From Candidatus Didemnitutus sp. (GTDB lineage Bacteria; Verrucomicrobiota; Verrucomicrobiia; Opitutales; Opitutaceae), in contig JAHCAY010000003.1 in the NCBI GenBank assembly GCA_019634575.1, forward strand, positions 280,556-344,555: DNA of 64,000 nucleotides, in the 5' to 3' direction. The first letter of the stretch is position 1, and every line of letters begins with the position of its first letter. Under the pieces are notes generated by a model. The model ran no database searches, had not been told where the DNA came from, and was given only the letters and a program-made list of their open reading frames with translations. Shown here piece by piece: positions 41,526 through 48,936 of the stretch. Both the position numbers and the translations under genes were made by a program.

Positions 41526-43060
41526 GCCACCCCCTCCACCGGCACGCGCTCGGCGAGCGCGAAGAAATAGTCCAGCGTGTCGAAACGGTAGCAGTCGAGC
41601 AGCGCGCCGTTCTCCTCCGCCAGCCGGATGCGCCCGCTGAGCACGTCGATCGCGGGCAGCAGGTAATAGTCCTTCACGGTCGCGTTGTCCGGATTCATCC
41701 GCACCGCGATCGTGATGTGCGCCGGGTTAGCGTGCTCGAACCGCACCAGCCAGCGCGCGGAACCCGCGCCGCTGGTCTGGCAGCGGCTGAGCGCCACGCA
41801 GGCCCGGTATTCCTGATTGATGAGAAGATGGTCCGTCGCCGGATCACGCGACACCTCGGCACCCAGCCGCTGCAGGCCGTCCACGACCCCTGTGACCATC
41901 CCCGGGTGCGCGGCTCGCAGCTGACGGTTGATCTCCACGTACGCGTAGTCGAACTCCGGCGTGTAACCGATCAGCTCGTAGGCCCGCACCAGCGAACCGA
42001 AGCGATGACGGTACACCGTGCTCGACGGCATGTCGGATTGCTCGTCGATGAGCATCCCGGAGACCCGCCCGTGCCGCGCGAACACCTCCCGGAGACGCGC
42101 CAGCAGCTCCTCGTCAGTGAACCGGCGGGCCCGGGCGAGGACCATCTCGCCGGCGCGGGCGAAGAGACCTGCGTCCACGATCCCGTCGAACGCGCTGTCC
42201 GAGCGCACCCACATGTCGCGCGGATTGCGCACATGCTTCCGCTTCAGCTTGCACGAGGTGCGGTGATACACGTTGTTCCCGATGTACTTCTCGTTGGTGA
42301 GGATCTGGTGGACCACTCCGCGGGTCCACGCGCGGCCCAGATCGGTCAGTATTCCGCGACGGTTCAGATCGGCGGCGATCTCACCCTCCGTCCATCCGCT
42401 GTTTACGAACACCTCGAACATCCAACGGACGATCGCCTGCTCCTCCGGCGGCCCGGGCACGAGCTTCACCCGATCGGTGATCAGGCTCTTGTGCTCGCGG
42501 ATCGCGAGGATCTGCTTCGGCTTGCCCTCCAGGTCGACGAGCAGCCGGCGCAGGCCGTAACCGGCCATGCCGCCCTGCTTGTAACCCATCTGTATCAGTC
42601 GGCACGCGCCTTGGAACACCTTCGTCGAAAGCTCCCGGCTGTATTCGCCTGCCATCGAGCGCTTCACGCTCTTGATGATGTTGGAGGTCGGGCTTCCGTC
42701 GTTCTCGAACTGCTCCGCGCAGTAGTGCACGCTGATGCCCGCGCGGCGGCAGATGTATTCGTAGTAGCCGCTCTCGTCGGCGTCCTGGAAGCGTCCCCAG
42801 CGACTGACATCGTAGGCAAGTATCGCCCTGAACGCCGCCTTGCCCTCCGTGACCATGCTGATCATCTGCTGCAGGCTCTCGCGACCCTTGATGTTCAGGC
42901 CGCTCTTCCCCTCGTCGGCGAAGGTCTCGACGATCTCGAAGCCGCGGCGGGCGGCGTACTCGCGGATGCGATCCATCTGGTTCGCGGTCGAATACTGCTG
43001 GTGTTCCGTCGACATTCGGACGTAGGCGACGGCGGGGACTGGGGAGGTGGGGGCTGGCAT
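41522..43060 (-). CDS. Large serine recombinase
   Basis: A 512-residue recombinase. The catalytic Ser17 lies in 'AVAYVRMSTEHQ'; the resolvase core continues with 'AILAYDVSRWGRFQDADESG' and a recombinase domain ('GRAWTRGVVHQILTNEKYIG'). Large serine recombinases catalyse site-specific integration and excision. ATG at 43060, three bases after the zinc-finger-like gene. The gene sits with two ParB-like genes in an operon, so it is the probable mover of this cassette. No att sites were identified. Confidence 0.9.
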   Translation of the reverse strand: MPAPTSPVPAVAYVRMSTEHQQYSTANQMDRIREYAARRGFEIVETFADEGKSGLNIKGRESLQQMISMVTEGKAAFRAILAYDVSRWGRFQDADESGYYEYICRRAGISVHYCAEQFENDGSPTSNIIKSVKRSMAGEYSRELSTKVFQGACRLIQMGYKQGGMAGYGLRRLLVDLEGKPKQILAIREHKSLITDRVKLVPGPPEEQAIVRWMFEVFVNSGWTEGEIAADLNRRGILTDLGRAWTRGVVHQILTNEKYIGNNVYHRTSCKLKRKHVRNPRDMWVRSDSAFDGIVDAGLFARAGEMVLARARRFTDEELLARLREVFARHGRVSGMLIDEQSDMPSSTVYRHRFGSLVRAYELIGYTPEFDYAYVEINRQLRAAHPGMVTGVVDGLQRLGAEVSRDPATDHLLINQEYRACVALSRCQTSGAGSARWLVRFEHANPAHITIAVRMNPDNATVKDYYLLPAIDVLSGRIRLAEENGALLDCYRFDTLDYFFALAERVPVEGVA

Positions 43061-43063
43061 GGG

Positions 43064-43522
43064 TCAGCGCCGCCCTCCGGCGCAGCGGAGGACGGCTTCG
43101 CCCGCCAGCATGATTTCCCGGATTTTCGCCGCGATTGATTCTTGCTCGCCGCTGCGCGCAAGAATCGAGACCAGTCCGAGAAACAGAGCGAGCTGGCGCT
43201 CGTTCATTTCTTGCGCGCCTGCCGATCGCAACGTTCGTTGCAATCCCCCGCCGAACAGGCGCAGCCGCGAACCGTCCTTCCGCCGCCTGCGCCGTGGATT
43301 CGCCGCGCGCCACAGGCGCGAGCGCAAGGCGTTCGACGGTCCCTTGAAATAGCCGGCGTTCTCGGGTTTGCTCAGCCAACGTCCCTGGCTGCGCCGCTTC
43401 GCCGCAGCCCGGCACTCGGATGCGGAACAGAAGCGGTGCTTTCGTCCGATCCTGGGATTCACGTCGAACTTCGCACCGCAATGGAGACAACTGCGGGTGG
43501 GTGTGCTTGGGCGTTTCTTCAC
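43064..43522 (-). CDS. Zinc-finger-like protein of recombinase cassette
   Basis: A 152-residue protein starting with GTG at 43522. The N-terminal motif 'CLHCGAKFDVNPRIGRKHRF' followed by 'CSASECRAA' gives CxxC...CxxxxC, a probable zinc ribbon; then 'RWLSKPENAGYF' and a basic Arg-rich linker. I recall similar proteins upstream of this recombinase-ParB-ParB set in Verrucomicrobiota and Planctomycetota. Function unknown; DNA binding is likely. Confidence 0.65.
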   Translation of the reverse strand: MKKRPSTPTRSCLHCGAKFDVNPRIGRKHRFCSASECRAAAKRRSQGRWLSKPENAGYFKGPSNALRSRLWRAANPRRRRRKDGSRLRLFGGGLQRTLRSAGAQEMNERQLALFLGLVSILARSGEQESIAAKIREIMLAGEAVLRCAGGRR

Positions 43523-43573
43523 ATTGGAAGAAACGCGCGACCGGGGCGCTCCTCACCCGCACAGCGGAGAGGA

Positions 43574-44308
43574 TTAGATCCGTTCCGGTGCCAGGCGCCG
43601 CTCAAGCTCGGCGCGAAACTCCGCGATCGTCGGCATCGGCCGCATGCGGTGTATCGCGCGGTGGCAATTCGGACAGAGGAGCGCTAGCTCCGAGAGCCTT
43701 GTCTTCCGCGGACCCGCCGCGGCCGAGAGCGGCTTCGTGTGATGGCACTCGATGATGGATTCCGCAACGGCGCCGTAGAGGACGGTCAGGTCCGCGCGGC
43801 AGGCCTCGCACTCCCACCGTCCATCGAGACGGGCTGACATTCGCTCCTTCGCCTTGCGCGCCAGCCCGGGATTCCGCTCGCGCATTTTGTGCAACCTCAT
43901 CACGAGGACACCTTCAATCGCACCCTCATCGTCGATTTCCCACTCCGTCCCCTTCGCTCCGGTCGACCCAAGAAGTTCAGAAGCCGACCGGATCATGGCG
44001 GCCAGCTCCGCGAGCCGCCCGCGCTGCCCCGCGAACTCCGCGAAGACCTCGCCATCGAGCCGACCACCCCGGCGAAGCCCGTGGCCCGGGTGCTCGATGG
44101 CGTAGAAATTCTCCAGCTTGCTTTTCACGCTCATGGCGCTGCGGAACGCGATGGTCCGTGCCTCGGCGGGATGGATCGGAAGCGACCGCAGCAGCGCACT
44201 CATCTCGACCACCTGGGGGTTGCGCTGATTCAGCCTCGGCCTCTCGGTCCTGAAATAGAGATCGAGGACCAGCACCAGCTCATCGCGATTCCACGTCGGT
44301 TCTCTCAT
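43574..44308 (-). CDS. HNH endonuclease (McrA-like)
   Basis: A 244-residue protein from ATG 44308; a GTG at 44323 is an upstream alternative. It ends with an HNH zinc-finger nuclease motif 'CEACRADL', 'IIECHHTKPLS' and 'LALLCPNCHRAIH', the pattern of 5-methylcytosine-dependent or general HNH enzymes. The N-terminal domain (~1-150) is unassigned but similar N-terminal segments occur in HNH restriction proteins. It follows the GHKL-nuclease gene on the same strand by 28 bases. Confidence 0.82.
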   Translation of the reverse strand: MREPTWNRDELVLVLDLYFRTERPRLNQRNPQVVEMSALLRSLPIHPAEARTIAFRSAMSVKSKLENFYAIEHPGHGLRRGGRLDGEVFAEFAGQRGRLAELAAMIRSASELLGSTGAKGTEWEIDDEGAIEGVLVMRLHKMRERNPGLARKAKERMSARLDGRWECEACRADLTVLYGAVAESIIECHHTKPLSAAAGPRKTRLSELALLCPNCHRAIHRMRPMPTIAEFRAELERRLAPERI

Positions 44309-44336
44309 GCGGGCCTCCGTCACGGGTCAGGCCGGC

Positions 44337-46478
44337 TCAGCCCTCGGCCGCCGCGCGCTTCGCCGCCTTCTCGTAGATATCCCGCAGCTCCTTGTGGGCG
44401 TCCTTCGTGCGCTCGAGAATTTCGCCGATGTCGAACACGCGCCACTGGGCCTTCGGGTTCTTGGTGATCTCGTCCTTGAGGAGGACCGCGCCTTCGGCAT
44501 TCGAGTTTGGCTTGGCTTTCGTCCCGATGAGGAAGCCCTCGACCACCACTCCGTCCGCCTTGCCGCCCTGCTGAGCAAGCCAGGCCTCCGCCCGCGCGAT
44601 GTAGCCCTTGAGCTGGGTCAGGTGCTCCAGATGCAGGGGCGTGTTCGGGGCTTTGAGCTCGACGATGACGATTCGCCGCAATCCCTCGTTGCCGAGCAGG
44701 AAAACCAAGTCGGGACGGCGATTCTTGCCCCACGCCTTCTTCTCCTCGGCCTTCTCGGGTGAATATCCCTTCGCGATGAACTTGCCGATGCCCAGCTCCT
44801 TCGCGAGGCGGTGCTGCAGATCTGCCTCCGGCTCGTCGGAGGTGAGGAATTGCACGAACGTCGGATCGATCAGCCAGGGGTTACGCTTGAGCAGTTCGTG
44901 CAGCTTCTTCTCATTCTTGCCGGCCTTGAACTCCACATCCCGGTAGATTTTCCGCAGCGCCTCGATGGCATCCAGCCGGCCTTGGAAGAACGTCATGAAC
45001 TCGTCGAACTCCTGGGCCGTCAGTTTCGTCACCGTGCGCACCACCTCTTGGAAATCAGGCAGCTCCTCCTGAGCGAGGTTCGAGATCGTAGTCAGGATTT
45101 CGCCTTGGCCAAGACCTCCCACGAGGAGCGGCAGCGACTTGCGGTAGAACGAGTCCTTGGTGTTCTCCGCCTTGCTCTGCAGCAGGGCCGCGGCGATCCG
45201 GTATGCGGTCTTCCTCCGATGTGTGGGAAGCTCCGCCTTGTCGATCGTCTTCTTCGTGAACGGATCCATCTCCGCCTTCTTCTTCGCCGACGCCTCGCCC
45301 ATGTCGGCTCTCATCTTGAGCGCCGCCTTCATGGCATCGGACAGGAATTTCCGCAGCGGCGCCAGCAGCGGGGTCTCCCAGCGGAGGCTCTGGCGATCCG
45401 TGGCGATGTAGTCGGTCTCTTGGTCGTCGATGAAGTCCGCCACCACCACGCCATCCATGTAGCTGATGTATTGGAAGCCGTGCACACCCGTGTTCAGGTC
45501 GAGCAGCTCGGGCGCCGAGGCGAGCCGGTCATGCGCGTACACGCGCACCCCTCGCCTCGCCGCCGGCAACTGGTTGCCTGCCTCCGTGAAACGGATGCGA
45601 TAGCTGAACTCGTGCGGCGCGCCGTCCGACATGATCTGGCCCTTCGCGAGCACCGACGCGTCGCCTCGCTCCAACGGCGGATAAGCCGCCATGAACGGGC
45701 CCTCCTTGGGCTTGAGCGTGTCGCCGTTGATGGTGATCCGGAATTGCTGGGGACGCACGATCGAGAAGTGCTCCGCAAGGACCGCGCGCGCGGTGTCCGT
45801 GCCGCTGCGGATCGAGTCGTGCACAATGTGTGAAAGCACGATTCGCGTGCCCTTCTTCTTGATCCCGCCGCCATCAGCGAGCACCTCGAACGGGACCGAG
45901 ACCGAGTCGGTCTCCCTTTTGGCGACGAGGTCGGGCAGATTGAGCGAGATCTTCACGGCGTGCTTCTCCCCCGCCTTCCGCGAGATGACCTCCACACGGT
46001 GCGCCACGCCGAACCCGGCGAGCTTCCCCAGTCCCTTCCGTCCCATGAGGACGCGTTTGCCCTTCGTGCGGGCCTGGCCCGTCTCGCTCCGACGGCGGCG
46101 CCCGATCAGGAGGAAATTGTCCTGCAATTCCTGGCGGTCCATCCCGTCGCCGTCATCCTCGATCACGATCTTGCAATCGCCAGGCAGCGTGCGCTTGCCG
46201 AGCGAGCCGGGCGGCTTGGCCTTCTTCTTCCCGGCGTCGTCGAGGGCCTCGTAGGCCGCGACTTCGTCGCTGTGGGACGCCTTGACGGCCGCCATCGCGG
46301 CGGCGAGCGCGTCATCGTCCATCACAATGCGGCAGGCATCGGCGTCTGCGTCGTGGGCGTTGGCGACATACTCCACCAGCACTCGGCTGAGCGTCGTGTA
46401 GAGGTTCACGCCGAGATCCTCGACGATGTGCGGGGAGACCTTGAACTTCAGGGGGCTGACATCGATTTCTGGGGGCAT
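44337..46478 (-). CDS. GHKL ATPase fused to PD-(D/E)XK nuclease
   Basis: A 713-residue fusion. The N-terminus has GHKL boxes: N 'RVLVEYVANAHDADADAC', G1 'IVIEDDGDGMDRQ' and G2 'MGRKGLGKLAGFG'. The C-terminus has a PD-(D/E)XK nuclease: 'RRPDLVFLLGNEG' with Asp about 588, then 'IVIVELKAPN' with Glu about 607 and Lys two residues later. Such an ATPase gating a nuclease suits restriction of unmethylated DNA. Divergent from the regulator and m5C methyltransferase genes, with HNH next in the same direction. It differs from the separate GHKL and nuclease proteins at 32444-35282. Confidence 0.8.
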   Translation of the reverse strand: MPPEIDVSPLKFKVSPHIVEDLGVNLYTTLSRVLVEYVANAHDADADACRIVMDDDALAAAMAAVKASHSDEVAAYEALDDAGKKKAKPPGSLGKRTLPGDCKIVIEDDGDGMDRQELQDNFLLIGRRRRSETGQARTKGKRVLMGRKGLGKLAGFGVAHRVEVISRKAGEKHAVKISLNLPDLVAKRETDSVSVPFEVLADGGGIKKKGTRIVLSHIVHDSIRSGTDTARAVLAEHFSIVRPQQFRITINGDTLKPKEGPFMAAYPPLERGDASVLAKGQIMSDGAPHEFSYRIRFTEAGNQLPAARRGVRVYAHDRLASAPELLDLNTGVHGFQYISYMDGVVVADFIDDQETDYIATDRQSLRWETPLLAPLRKFLSDAMKAALKMRADMGEASAKKKAEMDPFTKKTIDKAELPTHRRKTAYRIAAALLQSKAENTKDSFYRKSLPLLVGGLGQGEILTTISNLAQEELPDFQEVVRTVTKLTAQEFDEFMTFFQGRLDAIEALRKIYRDVEFKAGKNEKKLHELLKRNPWLIDPTFVQFLTSDEPEADLQHRLAKELGIGKFIAKGYSPEKAEEKKAWGKNRRPDLVFLLGNEGLRRIVIVELKAPNTPLHLEHLTQLKGYIARAEAWLAQQGGKADGVVVEGFLIGTKAKPNSNAEGAVLLKDEITKNPKAQWRVFDIGEILERTKDAHKELRDIYEKAAKRAAAEG

Positions 46479-46576
46479 TGGGGGAGGCGATGCGCCCGGA
46501 TTTGAAGCAACTCGCCCGCGCCTTGGCGAGCCGGTAAAGCGCGCCCGACCGTGCCGGCATTCGGCGAATTGTGTTG

Positions 46577-46601
46577 AAACATGTAATCAGATTACATGTT
46601 T
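46577..46601. promoter_or_regulatory. Perfect palindromic operator overlapping regulator start
   Basis: Perfect inverted repeat with 11-base arms, 'aaacatgtaat' and 'attacatgttt', separated by a 3-base spacer 'cag'. The right arm contains the ATG at 46596 of the ribbon-helix-helix gene. AT-rich against a very GC-rich background. It lies in the divergent gap between the GHKL-nuclease gene (start 46478) and the regulator/methyltransferase pair, so binding could control both directions. Confidence 0.75.
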
Positions 46602-46850
46602 GTCTGCATGAAGGAAAATCGTGGTCGACGCAGGAAGTCCCCGCTCAGCCGCGCCGAGCAGACCCGCGAGGCGCAGCGCCGCTTCCGCCGGAGGATGCAA
46701 CGCGAGGGCAAGTTTCCGATGCAGGCCTATGTCGACCGCGACTTGGTTCAGATCGTCGACGCGGACGCGAAGCACCGCGGCGAGACGCGGGGCGACCGGG
46801 TCGAGTGGGCACTGCGCCGCGCGTTCGCGAAGACCGGAGGTCGCCAATGA
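46596..46850 (+). CDS. Ribbon-helix-helix-like regulator of restriction-modification
   Basis: An 84-residue basic protein, start ATG at 46596, with ATG at 46608 ('MKENRGRRRK') as an alternative. The C-terminal region 'FPMQAYVDRDLVQIVDADAK' and 'GDRVEWALRRAF' fits a strand-helix-helix (Arc/MetJ) DNA-binding fold, and the N-terminus is Arg-rich. It precedes the methyltransferase with an ATGA overlap. A palindrome overlaps its own start, so autoregulation is likely, in the manner of controller proteins in restriction-modification operons. The fold is inferred from pattern. Confidence 0.6.
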   Translation: MFVCMKENRGRRRKSPLSRAEQTREAQRRFRRRMQREGKFPMQAYVDRDLVQIVDADAKHRGETRGDRVEWALRRAFAKTGGRQ

Positions 46851-47851
46851 GACCAGCGCCGGCGCCTACCATGATCGAGATGTTCTCAGGAGCGGGCCTC
46901 CTGAGCTACGCATTCACGATGGAGGGGTTCGAGCCCATCCAGGCCGTGGAACTCTGCCCGCACGCGGCGGACACCTACCGCCGCAACCTCGGCCCGCACG
47001 TCGTGCAGGCGGACATCCGGAACGTCGATCCCGTTGGACCTTGCGACATCATCACGGCGGGCCCCCCTTGCCAGGGCTTCTCCACCTTGGGGAAGCGACA
47101 ACAGAACGACCCGCGCAACTTTCTTTCCTTCGAGGTGGCCAAATGGGCCGAGCTGACCGGCGCGTCGGTCGTCGTGATCGAGAACGTCGCGGCCTTTCTT
47201 GACTCCCCCATCTGGGAGCGCCTTGCGCGGCGCCTTCGCAGGCTCGGCTACCAAGTCGATGCCCAGGTGCTCAACGCGGTGGATTTCGGCGTGCCGCAGC
47301 TGCGCACGCGTTCGTTCACCATCGCCTCCAAGCTGGGCCTGCCGGAGATCACCCCGCTCCGCGGCGGATGCCGCACCGTTCGCAGGGCGATCGATGGCCT
47401 TGGTAGCCCCGCCGCCGGCAATGACCATCTCCATCGTGCGCGCCCACTATCCCCTCTCGCCGAAGCTCGCATTCGCGCCATCCCGCCCGGTGGCGACAAG
47501 CGCGACATCATGAAGAGACGTCCGGAACTGGCCCCGCGCTCCTGGTGGAACGTCCACAGCGAGGCGACCGACGTCTGGGGGCGCATGGAATTGGATGCTC
47601 CCGCGAACACCCTGCGCACCGCATTCATCAATCCGTCAAAAGGCCGTTACATCCACCCGACGGCTGACCGGATGATCACGCTGAGGGAGGCGGCGCGCAT
47701 CCACAGCATCCCCGACCACTGGCAGTTTTGCGGCCCGGATTCGTACATCGCTCGCCAGATTGGAAACAGTGTGCCGCCGCGGATGGGCCGTGCCGTCGCG
47801 CGCGCGGTCGCGGCGCTTTTCTCGCGTCAGACATCGCGACGCGCGGCCTGA
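46847..47851 (+). CDS. DNA (cytosine-5)-methyltransferase, third copy
   Basis: A 334-residue m5C methyltransferase. Motif I is 'MIEMFSGAGLLSYAFTMEGF', motif IV is 'AGPPCQGFS' (Cys75), motif VI is 'ENV' (112-114), and 'QIGNSVPPRMGRAVARAV' is the C-terminal motif X. It overlaps the regulator gene by ATGA. It is the third cytosine methyltransferase in the window and is distinct from the other two. It probably protects DNA from the GHKL-nuclease and HNH proteins encoded divergently. Confidence 0.92.
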   Translation: MRPAPAPTMIEMFSGAGLLSYAFTMEGFEPIQAVELCPHAADTYRRNLGPHVVQADIRNVDPVGPCDIITAGPPCQGFSTLGKRQQNDPRNFLSFEVAKWAELTGASVVVIENVAAFLDSPIWERLARRLRRLGYQVDAQVLNAVDFGVPQLRTRSFTIASKLGLPEITPLRGGCRTVRRAIDGLGSPAAGNDHLHRARPLSPLAEARIRAIPPGGDKRDIMKRRPELAPRSWWNVHSEATDVWGRMELDAPANTLRTAFINPSKGRYIHPTADRMITLREAARIHSIPDHWQFCGPDSYIARQIGNSVPPRMGRAVARAVAALFSRQTSRRAA

Positions 47852-48077
47852 GACAATGGTTCGGCGTGACGCCCACGCCGGCGCGGGATCGCCTCCCCTC
47901 AGGACACCGGCACGGAGTCGCGTAGACGAACTGCTGCACTCCAGAAGCTCTCTTGCTGCCGTTGGTTGGTACACACGAAGGCGTCGCGATTCCGGCGCGG
48001 GTCGGAATTTTGGTGCGCGGCATCGTCGCCTGGATGACATCCATCATGATTCAGGCGAGTGCCGTTTCTCAAATCCC

Positions 48078-48563
48078 ATGAAAAACCGCGCCTTCTGGCT
48101 GATACTCGGCACGCTGATTTGCTTTGGCTTCGCCTGGCACGATTTCCCGGCGTACGCTGATCGGTTGGGCAAGATTCAAACCGATTACCAAGCCAAAAAA
48201 ATCGACCACGCGACACGTTCGCAAATGGTGGTGACCGCAATGGTCGAGAACACCGGAGCCACGTGGAAATGGCACCTCGGAGGATTTCTCCTGTTGTGCG
48301 GAGCGATGCACTACGGACACACGCAAGTGCGGAGTTGGTTGGCGAAACTTGGCTTCGCTCTGCCCACGGTGGCGGTGTTTCTCCTCGCCACGGCATTCTT
48401 TCTGGTCGCGGATGAAAGCGCCAAGTTTCTGCCGGAGCGATGCCGAGCCGAGCTGTTCGAGGAGCTGATCAAGATCAAGCTCGGCTCGATCGTGGTGAGT
48501 TTGTTCGCCGGACGCATGTGCTTTGAGATGTTCAAACCGGTTTTCTCGAGCGACGCGCGCTGA
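48078..48563 (+). CDS. Small multi-pass membrane protein, unknown
   Basis: A 161-residue protein, ATG at 48078. Hydrophobic segments lie near residues 4-22, 66-85, 90-112 and perhaps 135-150. No domain recognised. The 226-base gap upstream (47852-48077) holds no other gene. The role is unknown; it may be the first gene outside the island proper. Confidence 0.55.
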   Translation: MKNRAFWLILGTLICFGFAWHDFPAYADRLGKIQTDYQAKKIDHATRSQMVVTAMVENTGATWKWHLGGFLLLCGAMHYGHTQVRSWLAKLGFALPTVAVFLLATAFFLVADESAKFLPERCRAELFEELIKIKLGSIVVSLFAGRMCFEMFKPVFSSDAR

Positions 48564-48936
48564 CGCTGGAATACCGAGGGATCATGTTGGTATGGGAAGC
48601 GGCACGTGACCGGCGCGAATGGCCGAAATCCGAGCAGAGCGGCGCTCCGCTTGAGTCCGCAGATCCCGCACCTGCCATCATCCTTTGTGCAGCGACTGCG
48701 ATTGGCGTTCACTCGAAACAACTATTAGCGCCACTTTGGTGCGTTTCGAATTCGGGCTTCCACCACCACTTTTGAGAGCTGCCTCGAGCCTTTCGAGGCA
48801 GCTCTTTGCTTTTCAGCAGGATGACTGATCGAAGCACGTCCGTGGAGGATATACCGCGGGCATCCACGCTGGGCCGCCGAGCGATCTTCCGATCATTCGG
48901 CAGAGCGGACCGGCCGGGTCAGTATACCGGGCGAGA
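48564..48936. other. Intergenic region between defence island and polysaccharide locus
   Basis: A 373-base stretch with no supported gene. It contains a strong hairpin terminator at 48775-48813. Just upstream, around 48735-48769, a segment ending 'tccaccacca' looks like the 3' end of a tRNA, but the T-arm does not pair well and no 5' acceptor strand was found. Otherwise nothing seen. Confidence 0.5.
48775..48813 (+). terminator. Strong rho-independent terminator
   Basis: Perfect 13-base-pair stem (48775-48787 with 48793-48805), 5-base loop and a T-rich tail 'ttgctttt'. Strong by eye. It reads on the + strand after the small membrane-protein gene and could also act from the - strand. Confidence 0.8.

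Noticed and set aside
47899..48396. Antisense ORF opposite the small membrane-protein gene
   Set aside because: No signal, domain or coupling; the + strand gene has regular transmembrane segments.
48735..48769. tRNA or tmRNA gene before the terminator
   Set aside because: Ends like a tRNA (ccacca) and has a TTCGAAT-like loop, but the T-stem pairs poorly and no matching 5' acceptor strand is present within 200 bases.
14902..48936. Prophage
   Set aside because: No capsid, tail, portal, terminase or lysis genes; the only mobility gene is the serine recombinase.
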